NCBI GenBank assembly: GCA_910584185.1
Contig: CAJTYC010000072.1
Coordinates: 1-12,605, forward strand
From: an uncultured Muribaculaceae bacterium
Lineage (GTDB): Bacteria; Bacteroidota; Bacteroidia; Bacteroidales; Muribaculaceae
Direction of reading: 5' to 3'
DNA: 12,605 bases
In this document: positions 1 through 7,780 of the stretch, piece after piece
Layout of the letters: each line of letters begins with the position of its first letter
How positions within the stretch are numbered: the first letter of the stretch is position 1
The notes under the pieces: generated by a model
The model's input: the letters and a program-made list of their open reading frames with translations, nothing else
Database searches by the model: none
Told to the model about the DNA's origin: nothing
Made by a program: the position numbers and the translations under genes

Positions 1-28
1 CATCCTCGCCCTTTTCTAAGGGCGAATG
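1..28. repeat. Perfect hairpin in the non-coding region downstream of dnaJ
   Basis: An 8-bp perfect inverted repeat (TCGCCCTT at 6-13, AAGGGCGA at 18-25) has a 4-nt loop. CAT at 1-3 and ATG at 26-28 could extend it across a 2-nt bulge. It lies about 80 nt beyond the dnaJ stop. On the minus strand the sequence leaving the hairpin is GGATG up to the window edge, with no T-run, so it cannot be called an intrinsic terminator from this window. It may be a dispersed intergenic repeat or a Rho-independent terminator whose tail is cut off. The rest of 1-107 has no gene or RNA that I recognise. Confidence 0.45.
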
Positions 29-107
29 CCTCAGTGCGTCCGCTGAACAGTTACAAATCAATTGTGAATTGCAAACCGCAGTATTTCCGCAGTGCCACCG
101 CGAGCAA

Positions 108-1325
108 TCACTCGCCACGGTTCTCCTTATTGAAGATATGACGCAGTCGCGAGAAAATGCGCTGCGAAGTGGCCTTAGTCGGCACCACGTTGGGCTGGTC
201 TTTAAGGCTCTCGATAGCCGACTTCTCTGCATCGGTCAATGTCTCAGGCACATATACCATCACATTGACGAGCAGGTCGCCGTTGGAGCCGCCATTCATC
301 TCGGGCAAACCCTTGCCTCTGAGGCGGAGCACCTTGCCGGGCTGCGTGCCGGGGGTAATCTTCAGCTTCGCACGTCCCTCCACAGTGGGCACCTCCGCAC
401 TGCCGCCGAGAGCCGCCGTGGGGAAGTCGAGCATCAGGTTGTAGATAATATCCTTGCCGTCGCGAATCAGTTCAGAGTCTTTCTCCTCCTGTATCTTGAT
501 GAGCAGGTCGCCGTTCACACCACCACCACGCGGGGCATTGCCCTGACCTCGGAGCGTGAGCACCATGCCATCTTCGACGCCGGCCGGAATGTGGAAGCTG
601 ACAATCTCATCTTTCTTCTCAACTCCCTGACCGTTGCAATATGTGCATGGCTCGGTGATGACCTTACCCTCACCATTACATTCGGGGCACACAGAACGGC
701 TCTGCATGTCGCCCATGAATGTGTGCTGCACGGTGGTGACATAACCTGTGCCGTGGCAACGGTTGCAGGTGTGGAAAGAGGTGCCATCCTTAGCCCCGGT
801 GCCCTTGCAATGCGGGCAAGCCACGAGCTTTGGAATCTTGAGCTTCTTATCGACACCATTCATGACATCCTTGAGCGTCACCTTGACGGTGATGCGGAGG
901 TCGGTGCCCTTGTTGATATGCTTGTGGGGCTGACGGCCGGCTGCGCCGCCGAAGCCGCCATATTCATCGCCGCCGTGGAAATGGCCGCCGAAAATATCGC
1001 CGAAAGCGGAGAAAATATCCTCCATCGACATGCCGCCACCGCCAAAGCCTCCGAAACCGCCGAAGCCACCGGCACCGCCGGCGCCACCGAAGCCTTGCGG
1101 ACCCATGGAGTGGCCGAACTGGTCATAACGGGCACGCTTGTCGGCATCGCTGAGCACATCGTAGGCCTCGGCAGCCTCCTTGAACTTCTCCTCAGCCTCC
1201 TTGTTGCCCGGGTTCTTGTCAGGATGATACTGTATGGCTTTCTTACGGTAAGCCTTCTTTATTTCGTCGGGTGTAGCGTTCTTCGACACGCCAAGCACCT
1301 CATAATAGTCTCTTTTCTCTGCCAT
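108..1325 (-). CDS. dnaJ: Molecular chaperone DnaJ (Hsp40)
   Basis: Cytoplasmic J-domain co-chaperone that binds unfolded proteins and stimulates the DnaK ATPase. The 405-aa product has the full type I layout. An N-terminal J domain (about 1-70) carries HPD at residues 34-36. A Gly/Phe-rich linker follows (about 75-130) with repeated GGFGG. Four CxxCxGxG zinc-binding repeats have cysteines at 170/173, 187/190, 213/216 and 227/230. The rest is the C-terminal substrate-binding region. It is slightly longer than the usual 375-395 aa because of a basic C-terminal tail. The ATG start fits the family, whose members begin with a short MA(x)KRDYYEVLGV-like segment. It lies 29 nt downstream of grpE, so the two are almost certainly cotranscribed. 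The stop codon sits in the loop of a small GCGAG/CTCGC inverted repeat (100-115). Confidence 0.98.
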   Translation of the reverse strand: MAEKRDYYEVLGVSKNATPDEIKKAYRKKAIQYHPDKNPGNKEAEEKFKEAAEAYDVLSDADKRARYDQFGHSMGPQGFGGAGGAGGFGGFGGFGGGGMSMEDIFSAFGDIFGGHFHGGDEYGGFGGAAGRQPHKHINKGTDLRITVKVTLKDVMNGVDKKLKIPKLVACPHCKGTGAKDGTSFHTCNRCHGTGYVTTVQHTFMGDMQSRSVCPECNGEGKVITEPCTYCNGQGVEKKDEIVSFHIPAGVEDGMVLTLRGQGNAPRGGGVNGDLLIKIQEEKDSELIRDGKDIIYNLMLDFPTAALGGSAEVPTVEGRAKLKITPGTQPGKVLRLRGKGLPEMNGGSNGDLLVNVMVYVPETLTDAEKSAIESLKDQPNVVPTKATSQRIFSRLRHIFNKENRGE

Positions 1326-1354
1326 TTCTCACAACATTAAAATATAACGGACAA

Positions 1355-2020
1355 TCACTGGCCCACAACCACCTTGGCGTGGCGCAGCACCTTGTCGTTG
1401 ATGGTATAACCCTTCTCCACAGTGTCGATGATCTTACCCTTCTGCGCCTCATCGGGCACAGGCACGGCCGTGATGGCCTCATGCTTGTCAGCATCGAAAT
1501 CAGTGTCGGCGGGGTCCATCTCCTTGACGCCGTTCTGCTCCATAAACTTACGGAGTTTCTTATATATAAGCTCCATACCCTCGCGGATTGCACCGGCATC
1601 CTCAGAACCTTCGGAAGCCTTCAAAGCACGCTCGAAGTCATCCACGATGGGAAGAAGACCCTTGAACACACCCTCAGCGGCATTCTTGACAAGCTCCGAC
1701 TTCTCGCGCAAGGTGCGCTTGCGGAAATTGTCGAACTCAGCCATCAGGAACATATATTCCTTCTTCTCCTTCTCCACCTGTGCCTTCAGTTCGTCGGCCT
1801 CACGTGCGAGCTTCTGCTCGAGCGACTCCTCAGCATCCGAGACCATCTCCTCAGCCGCAGCTTCGGGGTCTTCGCCCTTTACCGTCTCCTCAGCCGCAGC
1901 GTCGGCACCCTGTGCCAGCTCATCGGCATCCGCCGGACGGTTATTCTCTTTATCTTGTTTATTCATCTTTTTGAATTTTTGATAATATTTCTTACCATTC
2001 ATATCGGTCAATGTGGCCAT
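1355..2020 (-). CDS. grpE: Nucleotide exchange factor GrpE
   Basis: Cytoplasmic dimeric nucleotide exchange factor that releases ADP from DnaK, completing the DnaK-DnaJ-GrpE cycle. The product has an acidic, Ala/Glu-rich N-terminus, a long charged helix compatible with the GrpE coiled coil (about 60-125), and the beta-rich C-terminal head. The head carries the family signature: HEAI near residue 179, then GKIIDTVEKGYTINDKVLRHAKV. The 221-aa call uses the first ATG. The first 18 residues are basic and unlike typical GrpE N-termini, and in-frame ATGs lie at residues 7 and 19 (codons at 2000-2002 and 1964-1966). A start at residue 19 would give MNKQDKEN and 203 aa, which looks more like other Bacteroidetes GrpE. 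No clear Shine-Dalgarno settles this. The neighbour dnaJ follows in the same operon. DnaK is not in the window. Confidence 0.96.
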   Translation of the reverse strand: MATLTDMNGKKYYQKFKKMNKQDKENNRPADADELAQGADAAAEETVKGEDPEAAAEEMVSDAEESLEQKLAREADELKAQVEKEKKEYMFLMAEFDNFRKRTLREKSELVKNAAEGVFKGLLPIVDDFERALKASEGSEDAGAIREGMELIYKKLRKFMEQNGVKEMDPADTDFDADKHEAITAVPVPDEAQKGKIIDTVEKGYTINDKVLRHAKVVVGQ

Positions 2021-2049
2021 GAGTCACCACGACATTATAATTCACTAAA

Positions 2050-2057
2050 CAAATATC
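2050..2057 (-). promoter_or_regulatory. Candidate -7 element for grpE-dnaJ
   Basis: On the minus strand, GATATTTG matches the Bacteroidetes -7 consensus TAnnTTTG except at the first base. It lies 30 nt upstream of the first grpE ATG and 84 nt upstream of the alternative ATG at residue 19. I see no TTG at the usual -33 distance, so the match is partial. A TATAAT also occurs at 2039-2034 on the same strand. Confidence 0.25.
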
Positions 2058-2094
2058 ACGCCAAAAAATGTTAAAATAATCATTTTAGGCCGTG
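2057..2094 (-). promoter_or_regulatory. Interrupted inverted repeat upstream of grpE
   Basis: Outer arms CACGCC (2057-2062) and GGC-C-GTG (2088-2094) pair with a one-base bulge. Inside them TAAAAT (2072-2077) and ATTTTA (2082-2087) pair around a 4-nt loop, leaving an unpaired A/T-rich segment (2063-2071). It lies in the 104-nt gap between ispE and grpE, touching the candidate -7 element. It could be an operator for the heat-shock operon or a weak end-of-ispE hairpin. It is not a CIRCE element, since no GAGTGCTAA-type arms are present. The pairing is visible, but the function is a guess. Confidence 0.3.
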
Positions 2095-2124
2095 AGATTA
2101 TTAACCTTTAGTCCTTAATCAGGC

Positions 2125-3018
2125 TCATAGTTGTAACAAATATGAGGATTGAATGGTTGAGTCTGAGCGGAGTGATTCGGCTGCTTGGGCTGCCGCTTGC
2201 TCTGAGAGGTATATGCCGAAGAGGCAGCTGCCGCTTCCTGTCAAGGAGGCATAGATGGCACCTGTGGCGTAAAGGTTTTTCTTTATCACCGCGAGCTGCG
2301 GGAACTGAGGGAAGATTGAATCCTCGAAATCATTATGCACCAAATACTTCCAAGTATCGATAGAGAAGAGGGGCAAGCCACGGAGGTCGAAGGTGGATTT
2401 GCGGGGTGTGACACCGGCAAATGCCTCCTTGGTTGAAATCCTCAGATAGGGGCGCACGAGCAGCAGCCAGTAGCCGGCAAGGTCGAGTGGTACAGGTTCG
2501 AGCTTCTCCCCCACCCCTTCGGCATAAGCCGGGGCGTTGAGCAAGAAAAACGGACAGTCGGCCCCTAACTTCAGCGCCATCCCGGCGAGTTCGGCGTCGG
2601 TCGCCGCAAAGCCGTTGGCCTCATTAAGCATTCGCAGTGTCAGCGAGGCATCGGCAGAGCCACCACCTATTCCGGCACCATCGGGGATATGCTTCTCGAG
2701 GCTTATCCTCATGGCCGGGGCAGAGGGGAAACGGTCGTAATAAGACTTGGCGGCCTTGTAGACGAGGTTTTGCTCAGCCGTGTACGGGGAGGCGGAGAAA
2801 AACTCGAAAGTGCCGACCTGGCTGGAAGAGCCGACAGAGCCGGAAGTACCGGAAGAGGGGGTCACTTCGAGTATGTCGCAAAACTCCACCGGATTTTCGG
2901 GGGTGCCGGCGTGCAGACCTATGGGGTAGAAAAGAGTTTGCAGATCGTGATAGCCATCATCACGACGCCTCACGATCTGCAAACCCAGGTTTATCTTTGC
3001 ATTTACGAATTTTATCAT
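2125..3018 (-). CDS. ispE: 4-diphosphocytidyl-2-C-methyl-D-erythritol kinase IspE
   Basis: GHMP-family kinase that phosphorylates CDP-methylerythritol with ATP in the MEP (non-mevalonate) pathway to IPP and DMAPP. The 297-aa product opens with the family motif NAKINLGLQI (catalytic-type Lys8) and DGYHDLQT. It has the ATP-binding glycine-rich motif PDGAGIGGGSADAS at about 112-125, an LGAD segment with Asp154 matching the second catalytic residue, and the C-terminal GHMP motif TGSGSCLFG. Residues about 55-70 form a Ser/Gly-rich low-complexity insert that I do not expect in the family. The ATG is preceded by an AAGAAAGAG-like purine run, supporting the start. A 100-nt gap holding an inverted 9-nt repeat array separates it from the S9 peptidase gene upstream, so it may have its own promoter, although none is recognisable. 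Confidence 0.97.
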   Translation of the reverse strand: MIKFVNAKINLGLQIVRRRDDGYHDLQTLFYPIGLHAGTPENPVEFCDILEVTPSSGTSGSVGSSSQVGTFEFFSASPYTAEQNLVYKAAKSYYDRFPSAPAMRISLEKHIPDGAGIGGGSADASLTLRMLNEANGFAATDAELAGMALKLGADCPFFLLNAPAYAEGVGEKLEPVPLDLAGYWLLLVRPYLRISTKEAFAGVTPRKSTFDLRGLPLFSIDTWKYLVHNDFEDSIFPQFPQLAVIKKNLYATGAIYASLTGSGSCLFGIYLSEQAAAQAAESLRSDSTIQSSYLLQL

Positions 3019-3034
3019 CTCTTTCTTATAATAT

Positions 3035-3118
3035 GGCTAATGGGGCCAATAAGCCTAATAGGGCTAATATCAGTTATTAGACTTATTAGACTTATTAGAC
3101 TTATTGGGCTTATTAGGC
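3035..3118. repeat. Inverted array of 9-nt tandem repeats (4 + 5 units)
   Basis: Five direct 9-nt units lie at 3074-3118: TTATTAGAC three times, then TTATTGGGC and TTATTAGGC. Four units of reverse-complement type lie at 3035-3070: GGCTAATGG, GGCCAATAA, GCCTAATAG, GGCTAATAT. The centre is CAG (3071-3073). The arms can fold into an imperfect hairpin of roughly 36 pairs with G-U pairs and scattered mismatches. The right arm ends exactly at the S9 peptidase stop codon (3119-3121); the left arm ends 16 nt before the ispE ATG. No T-run follows on either strand, so it is not a standard intrinsic terminator. Confidence 0.9.
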
Positions 3119-5899
3119 TCATTCGAGTTCGAAACCGAACTCCTGACCTTTGCGGAGCATCGGCACTCCCTCCTTCATCCACTTGGGCATCGGGTCGCCC
3201 TTCAGGTAGTGGTCGAAGAACTGTTGGAGTCGCTTGGTGATATCCTTGCGGTTCTTGCGGGCGCGGATGTTGTGTGCCTCCCCATTATATTGGAGCATCC
3301 ACACCGGCTTCTGCAATCTGCGCAACGCCATGAACATCTCTATGCCCTGATACCAAGGCACTGCGCCGTCGGCATCGTTGTGCATTATGAGGAGCGGTGT
3401 CCCGCAACGGTTGGCGTAGAACACCGGTGAGTTTGCGATATACTGCTGGGTCTTGCTCCAGAGGTCGCCACCGATACGGCTCTGGCCCTGCTCGTACTGT
3501 CCTTGGCGAGAGTCACCCGATTCCCAGCGGATGCCGCCGTAGGCCGAGGTCATGTTGGCCACCGGCGCACCAGAGCCGGCGCAGGCAAACATGTCGGTGC
3601 GGGTGACGAGATAAGCTGTCTGGTATCCACCCCAGCTCTGACCATCTATGCCGATACGCTCCTTGTCGATCCAGGGATAACGGCGGCACATCTCCTCCGC
3701 GCCGGAGCATACGTAATTGTAGGCATCCTCACCCGGACGGCCTGCATTGTAGTGAATATCCGGCACGAACACCACATAGCCGCGGCTCACATAGAAGGGA
3801 TAATTCACCCAGCTCCATGAAGGTTCCATGGTGTAATGACGATATAGGTCTTCCGAGCCGGTCTCGTAGAATACGCAGAGCATCGGATATTTCTTGTCGG
3901 GGTCGATATCATCGGGCACATATAGCACACCCTCCGACTCGCTGCCGTCATAGGCATGCCATTTGACGAGTTGCGCGGTGCCCCAACGGTAATCCTTCAT
4001 CTGCGGGTTGGCATCGGTGAGCTGCACCGCCTTGGCAAAGTTTGTGCCTGTGCATTGCCATATGTCGGGCGAGGTGGAGAAATTAGCGCGTTGCCAAGTG
4101 TATACCTCTGAATCGCGAGCCTTCAGCACCTGCGTGTAGGCATATTGACTCAGGTTGGTGAGCGAGGGCACAGCGGGCGCACCATACTTGGTGGTGGCGA
4201 GCCCCATATACTTGTCGGTATAGCAGAACACGTCGAGGAGCATAGAATCGCCTTTTTTCAGGAAACGTTGCTCCGGGTCGGTGATGCGAAGGCGATATTT
4301 GAGATCACGCTTGCGGCCATCGCCGGCGGTGAGGCATACAGGCTTCTTCTCGCCGCGAGGGTCGAAACTCCATATGTCATACTTATCGTATACGAGGAGT
4401 GCGTCATCATGTTCGCTCCAGCCGGCCACTCCATAGTTTTGCGACTGCGAGGGGTGGCGGTCGTCGATATCCCAGAGGGGATATTCGAAATTCTCGCTCA
4501 CGCACACGGTCTTGCCAGTGGCGATTTCGTAGGTATAATAGTTGCGGTCGCGAAACCAGACGATAAACTTATCGTCGGGCGAGAGCTCGGCGCCGAGTTC
4601 GCGGAGGAACTCCCCGGCCTCGCGCTTCTCACCGGTGTTGACATTTACCACATACATGCGGGTCGGTGCGAAATAGTCCCACTGATAAGAGACAATATTC
4701 TCGGCAGGGTCTTTCACGAGAGCCCAGTCGCCGTCCCAACGATTAGGTGCTTCCACATTGGCAAACGGAGCATCCGTGACAAGAGTCTGCTTGAGAGAAG
4801 CAAGGTCAATTACGACCGGAAAATTCTGCTTTCGGAGCTCTTCGAGTTCCTTCTCCTCCATAGGGGGATTATAGGGACGATTCCACACCCAAATGTCAAG
4901 TTTTCCTTGCTCGAAGTCCACGATAGTCGTATCGTCGGGTGCGATAATCGGTGCCACACCGGCCACGAGGCGGCGGCCATTGTGAGAGAATTTAAGTTGC
5001 GTGTACTGGTTGGGCACCAGTTCGCCGAGTTTATCGCTCTTAAACTTAAGATTCAACACATTGGGCGTGGCCATCGAATTGTCGAGATTGCAGAGCAGCA
5101 CATCGGTGCGCTTTGTGCCGGTCTCATTGGAGTCGTTGCTGACCATAAAGGCGAGCCTCTTTCCATCTTCGCTGAAGACCGGGGCACCGTAGAAACGGCG
5201 GTCGCGGTCGAGCAGAGTGTAAGAGGTGTCGGGAAGCTGGAACACACCCACGCCATCGGTAGCCACAGAGTCCTTCTCGGGCTTGCGCAGATTGAACGCG
5301 AGGCGCTTGCCATCGTTAGAGAAATTGAAATCGTTCACCCAGCGAGTCACCTTGCGCGAACCGGTGGAGGGGTTATATATCACCAGCGGACGGCCGGTCT
5401 TCTTCTCCTTGAGCTGCTTGGGCGAGATCAGCGTGGTGTCGCACGACTTGAACGCCACCCAATCTCCGGCATCCTTGCCGATTTTGAAATCTGTGACATC
5501 GCCTATTTTTGTAACCTTCAACGTGCGCAGGTCAATGATTGCCAGAGAGTCCTGAGGGAGATCGCTATCCTTCTTCTTGTCAATCTTGGCCTTGCGTGTA
5601 TCGGCAAACAGCGGTTTGATGAGCGCATAGGCATACTTGGAATCGGCAGAAATCTTGGCATTATATCCACGGGCTATTTCCACACGCTTGTGCGTGCGGG
5701 TATTATAGAACGTAAGATTGCCGTCACCCTCCTGCGGATTGACTGCGAATGCTGTCCACTCACCGTTGCGGCTCACTACAAGGTTGCGCACAGACTTCCA
5801 AGCGTCGAAATCGTCATGACCGAGGGCCTTCTTCTCAGCCGAGAGAGAGCAAGGCATGGCCAACAGCGCGGAGGCCGCGATATATATCAATTTTCTCAT
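3119..5899 (-). CDS. Secreted S9 family (prolyl oligopeptidase-type) serine peptidase
   Basis: Exported peptidase of the prolyl oligopeptidase/dipeptidyl peptidase clan, probably acting in the periplasm on short peptides; the exact specificity cannot be read from sequence. The 926-aa product starts with a signal peptide (MRKLIYIAASALLAMPCSLSA, cut likely before EKK). The cysteine there does not sit in a good lipobox. A long beta-propeller-like region with many aromatic/Asp repeats follows (about 40-640), then an alpha/beta-hydrolase domain (about 690-910). The catalytic triad is visible: Ser755 in GQSWGG, Asp844 in NDADGAVP and His876 in NGEAHN. The start lies 12 nt after the ribBA stop, so it probably shares the ribBA transcript. 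Length and layout are normal for the large Bacteroidetes S9 proteins. A 621-codon open frame on the opposite strand is a shadow. Confidence 0.95.
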   Translation of the reverse strand: MRKLIYIAASALLAMPCSLSAEKKALGHDDFDAWKSVRNLVVSRNGEWTAFAVNPQEGDGNLTFYNTRTHKRVEIARGYNAKISADSKYAYALIKPLFADTRKAKIDKKKDSDLPQDSLAIIDLRTLKVTKIGDVTDFKIGKDAGDWVAFKSCDTTLISPKQLKEKKTGRPLVIYNPSTGSRKVTRWVNDFNFSNDGKRLAFNLRKPEKDSVATDGVGVFQLPDTSYTLLDRDRRFYGAPVFSEDGKRLAFMVSNDSNETGTKRTDVLLCNLDNSMATPNVLNLKFKSDKLGELVPNQYTQLKFSHNGRRLVAGVAPIIAPDDTTIVDFEQGKLDIWVWNRPYNPPMEEKELEELRKQNFPVVIDLASLKQTLVTDAPFANVEAPNRWDGDWALVKDPAENIVSYQWDYFAPTRMYVVNVNTGEKREAGEFLRELGAELSPDDKFIVWFRDRNYYTYEIATGKTVCVSENFEYPLWDIDDRHPSQSQNYGVAGWSEHDDALLVYDKYDIWSFDPRGEKKPVCLTAGDGRKRDLKYRLRITDPEQRFLKKGDSMLLDVFCYTDKYMGLATTKYGAPAVPSLTNLSQYAYTQVLKARDSEVYTWQRANFSTSPDIWQCTGTNFAKAVQLTDANPQMKDYRWGTAQLVKWHAYDGSESEGVLYVPDDIDPDKKYPMLCVFYETGSEDLYRHYTMEPSWSWVNYPFYVSRGYVVFVPDIHYNAGRPGEDAYNYVCSGAEEMCRRYPWIDKERIGIDGQSWGGYQTAYLVTRTDMFACAGSGAPVANMTSAYGGIRWESGDSRQGQYEQGQSRIGGDLWSKTQQYIANSPVFYANRCGTPLLIMHNDADGAVPWYQGIEMFMALRRLQKPVWMLQYNGEAHNIRARKNRKDITKRLQQFFDHYLKGDPMPKWMKEGVPMLRKGQEFGFELE

Positions 5900-5911
5900 A
5901 GATTGCGTTTA

Positions 5912-7117
5912 TCAAATTTTGTGGAGGTTGTGGCCCATACGGTTTTTCTTGGTAGCCATATATCGGGCATTATACTCATTCGGCTCCACCTCGATAGGCA
6001 CAATCTCTGAGATATTCACGCCATAACCTTCGAGACCTATACGCTTCACGGGGTTGTTGGTCATGAGGCGCATATTCTTTATGCCGAGCGAATGGAGTAT
6101 GTTGGCACCTATGCCATAGTCGCGCTCATCAGCCTTATGGCCCAGATGCAGGTTTGCATCCACAGTGTCGAGGCCATTCTCCTGGAGTTTGTAGGCGCGG
6201 ATTTTATCCATCAAGCCAATGCCGCGTCCCTCCTGGTTCAGATATATGAGGGCACCTCTACCCTCTTTCTCAATCATCTGCATGGCGAGATGAAGCTGCT
6301 CGCCGCACTCACATCTCTGCGAACCGAAAATATCGCCCGTCATGCAAGAAGAGTGTACGCGCACGAGCACCGGCTCGTCGCTTGCCACATCGCCTTTGAT
6401 AAGAGCCACATGCTCGAGACCATTATCTTTCTGGCGGAAAGGGATAAGGCGGAAATGGCCGTAAGCGGTGGGCATATCCACCTCCTCGCCGCGTTCCACG
6501 AGCGAGTCGTTGCGCAGACGGTATTCTATAAGGTCGCGGATGCTGATCAGCTTCAGGCCCCATTCGTCGGCACGGCGGCGGAGTTCGGGGAGGCGGGCCA
6601 TGGAACCGTCGTCGCTCATAATCTCCATGAGCGCGGCGGCCGGCTGGAGTCCGGCGAGGCGGGCGAGGTCAACTGCCGCTTCAGTGTGGCCGGCACGTTG
6701 AAGCACGCCACGGTCCTGGGCATAAAGCGGATTGATATGGCCGGGGCGACCGAAAGTCTCCGGGGTGGAGGCCGGGTCGGCGAGTGCGCGGATTGTGGCT
6801 GCACGGTCCTGTATGGAGACACCTGTGGAGCAACCCTCCAACTTATCAACGGTCACAGTGAAGGGTGTGCCGAGCACTGAGGTATTGTCGCTGACCTGCG
6901 GGTCAAGGTTGAGTTGCTTGCAACGCTCCATAGTGATCGGGGCACACAGCACACCGCGTGCGTTCTTGAGCATGAAGTTGACATCTTCGGGTGTGATTTT
7001 CTCAGCAGCGATGATAAGGTCGCCCTCGTTCTCGCGGTCCTCATCGTCGACCACCACCACAAACTTACCCCGCTTGAAATCTTCAAGCGCATCCTGAATA
7101 TTATCCAACTTTATCAT
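5912..7117 (-). CDS. ribBA: Bifunctional RibBA: 3,4-dihydroxy-2-butanone-4-phosphate synthase / GTP cyclohydrolase II
   Basis: Cytoplasmic fusion supplying both entry reactions of riboflavin synthesis: ribulose-5-phosphate to dihydroxybutanone phosphate (RibB) and GTP to the diaminopyrimidine intermediate (RibA). The RibB half (about 1-200) shows DDEDRENEGDL at 24-34, STGVSIQDRAATI near 97-109, GRPGHINPL (about 123-131) and RAGHTEAAVDLARLAG (about 141-156). The RibA half (about 205-401) has the zinc site C258-x10-C269-x-C271 in HSSCMTGDIFGSQRCECG, then NQEGRGIGL and NNPVKRIGLEGYGV. Both halves look complete and catalytically intact. The 90-nt gap before it is A/T-rich, with a short AATAATG-type tandem. 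I see neither an FMN riboswitch (too short, no conserved pattern) nor a TAnnTTTG promoter, so read-through from rsmD is likely. Confidence 0.98.
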   Translation of the reverse strand: MIKLDNIQDALEDFKRGKFVVVVDDEDRENEGDLIIAAEKITPEDVNFMLKNARGVLCAPITMERCKQLNLDPQVSDNTSVLGTPFTVTVDKLEGCSTGVSIQDRAATIRALADPASTPETFGRPGHINPLYAQDRGVLQRAGHTEAAVDLARLAGLQPAAALMEIMSDDGSMARLPELRRRADEWGLKLISIRDLIEYRLRNDSLVERGEEVDMPTAYGHFRLIPFRQKDNGLEHVALIKGDVASDEPVLVRVHSSCMTGDIFGSQRCECGEQLHLAMQMIEKEGRGALIYLNQEGRGIGLMDKIRAYKLQENGLDTVDANLHLGHKADERDYGIGANILHSLGIKNMRLMTNNPVKRIGLEGYGVNISEIVPIEVEPNEYNARYMATKKNRMGHNLHKI

Positions 7118-7207
7118 AGATAAAATTAAAAATTAATGATGAATAATGAATAATCTTTTACCATATCAATCTTTTATGTTTCCTTTTCGATGCGTAAAAG
7201 TCCATTA

Positions 7208-7753
7208 TCACTTGTCGTTACTTACTTTGAATAATGAAAAATTGACGGAACCATAGACCAAGTGCCTGAAAAAGCCGGGCAGCGAACTGAAGTCATGGTT
7301 CTTGCTGTGCTCCACGATAACGAGCGAGCCGTCGGCCACGAGCGATGAGTTCAGAATCAGCTCCGGAATCTCCGCAAACCTCGGATGGTCGTATGGAGGG
7401 TCAGCAAACACAATGTCATAGCTCTCGGCATCGCGGGCTATGAAGCGGAACACGTCACCCCTGAAGAGGCGTAGCGAAGTGTCGCCGAGTTTCTCCTTCA
7501 CCTCGCGGATAAAGGCGCACTGCACCGGGGCCTGCTCCACGGCGGTCACCGAAGCGGCGCCACGCGAAGCGAACTCCCAGCTCATCGCGCCCGTGCCAGC
7601 GAAGAGGTCGCACACGCTCTTCCCCTCCAGGTCCTCGAGATTGTCGAGCACATTGAAGAGGTTCTCGCGGGCAAAGTCGGTGGTGGGGCGGGCGGTTATA
7701 TTCTTGGGCACGTCGAAACGGCGCCGCCCATACTTGCCTCTTATAATTCTCAT
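7208..7753 (-). CDS. rsmD: 16S rRNA (guanine(966)-N2)-methyltransferase RsmD
   Basis: SAM-dependent Rossmann-fold methyltransferase that makes m2G966 in 16S rRNA during 30S assembly. The 181-aa product is the normal length. It carries the N-terminal RsmD pattern MRIIRGKYGRRRF and ARPTTDFARENLFN (about 21-34), SAM-binding motif I DLFAGTGA (49-56), an acidic residue after strand 2 in TAVEQ (about 70-74), and the catalytic DPPY at 118-121. It follows the DUF3822 gene after 27 nt, an arrangement I recognise from Bacteroidetes. The last residues (KVSNDK) extend a little past the conserved YGSVNFS ending and are not obviously conserved. Confidence 0.96.
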   Translation of the reverse strand: MRIIRGKYGRRRFDVPKNITARPTTDFARENLFNVLDNLEDLEGKSVCDLFAGTGAMSWEFASRGAASVTAVEQAPVQCAFIREVKEKLGDTSLRLFRGDVFRFIARDAESYDIVFADPPYDHPRFAEIPELILNSSLVADGSLVIVEHSKNHDFSSLPGFFRHLVYGSVNFSLFKVSNDK

Positions 7754-7780
7754 TGCTGTAAAAAAAGTCTGATTGTATGA

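Noticed and set aside
100..115. Small hairpin with the dnaJ stop codon in its loop
   Set aside because: The stem is only 5 bp and no T-run follows; too weak to call a terminator or recoding site.
69..1340. 423-codon open frame on the plus strand
   Set aside because: It lies antisense across the whole of dnaJ, whose domains and zinc motifs are unmistakable. The product has no recognisable domain; codon bias in dnaJ (few codons giving antisense stops) explains it.
2021..2124. CIRCE (HrcA) operator before grpE
   Set aside because: No TTAGCACTC/GAGTGCTAA arms are present; a single GAGTCACC near the start is not a match.
4145..6010. 621-codon open frame on the plus strand
   Set aside because: It is a shadow of the S9 peptidase gene, running into the 3' end of ribBA. 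No domain, signal or plausible start context is visible.
6092..6880. 262-codon open frame on the plus strand
   Set aside because: Antisense to ribBA, which has both complete catalytic halves; no independent protein features.
7118..7207. Possible FMN riboswitch before ribBA
   Set aside because: The gap is only 90 nt, A/T-rich, and lacks the conserved paired elements and GC-rich segments of the RFN element.
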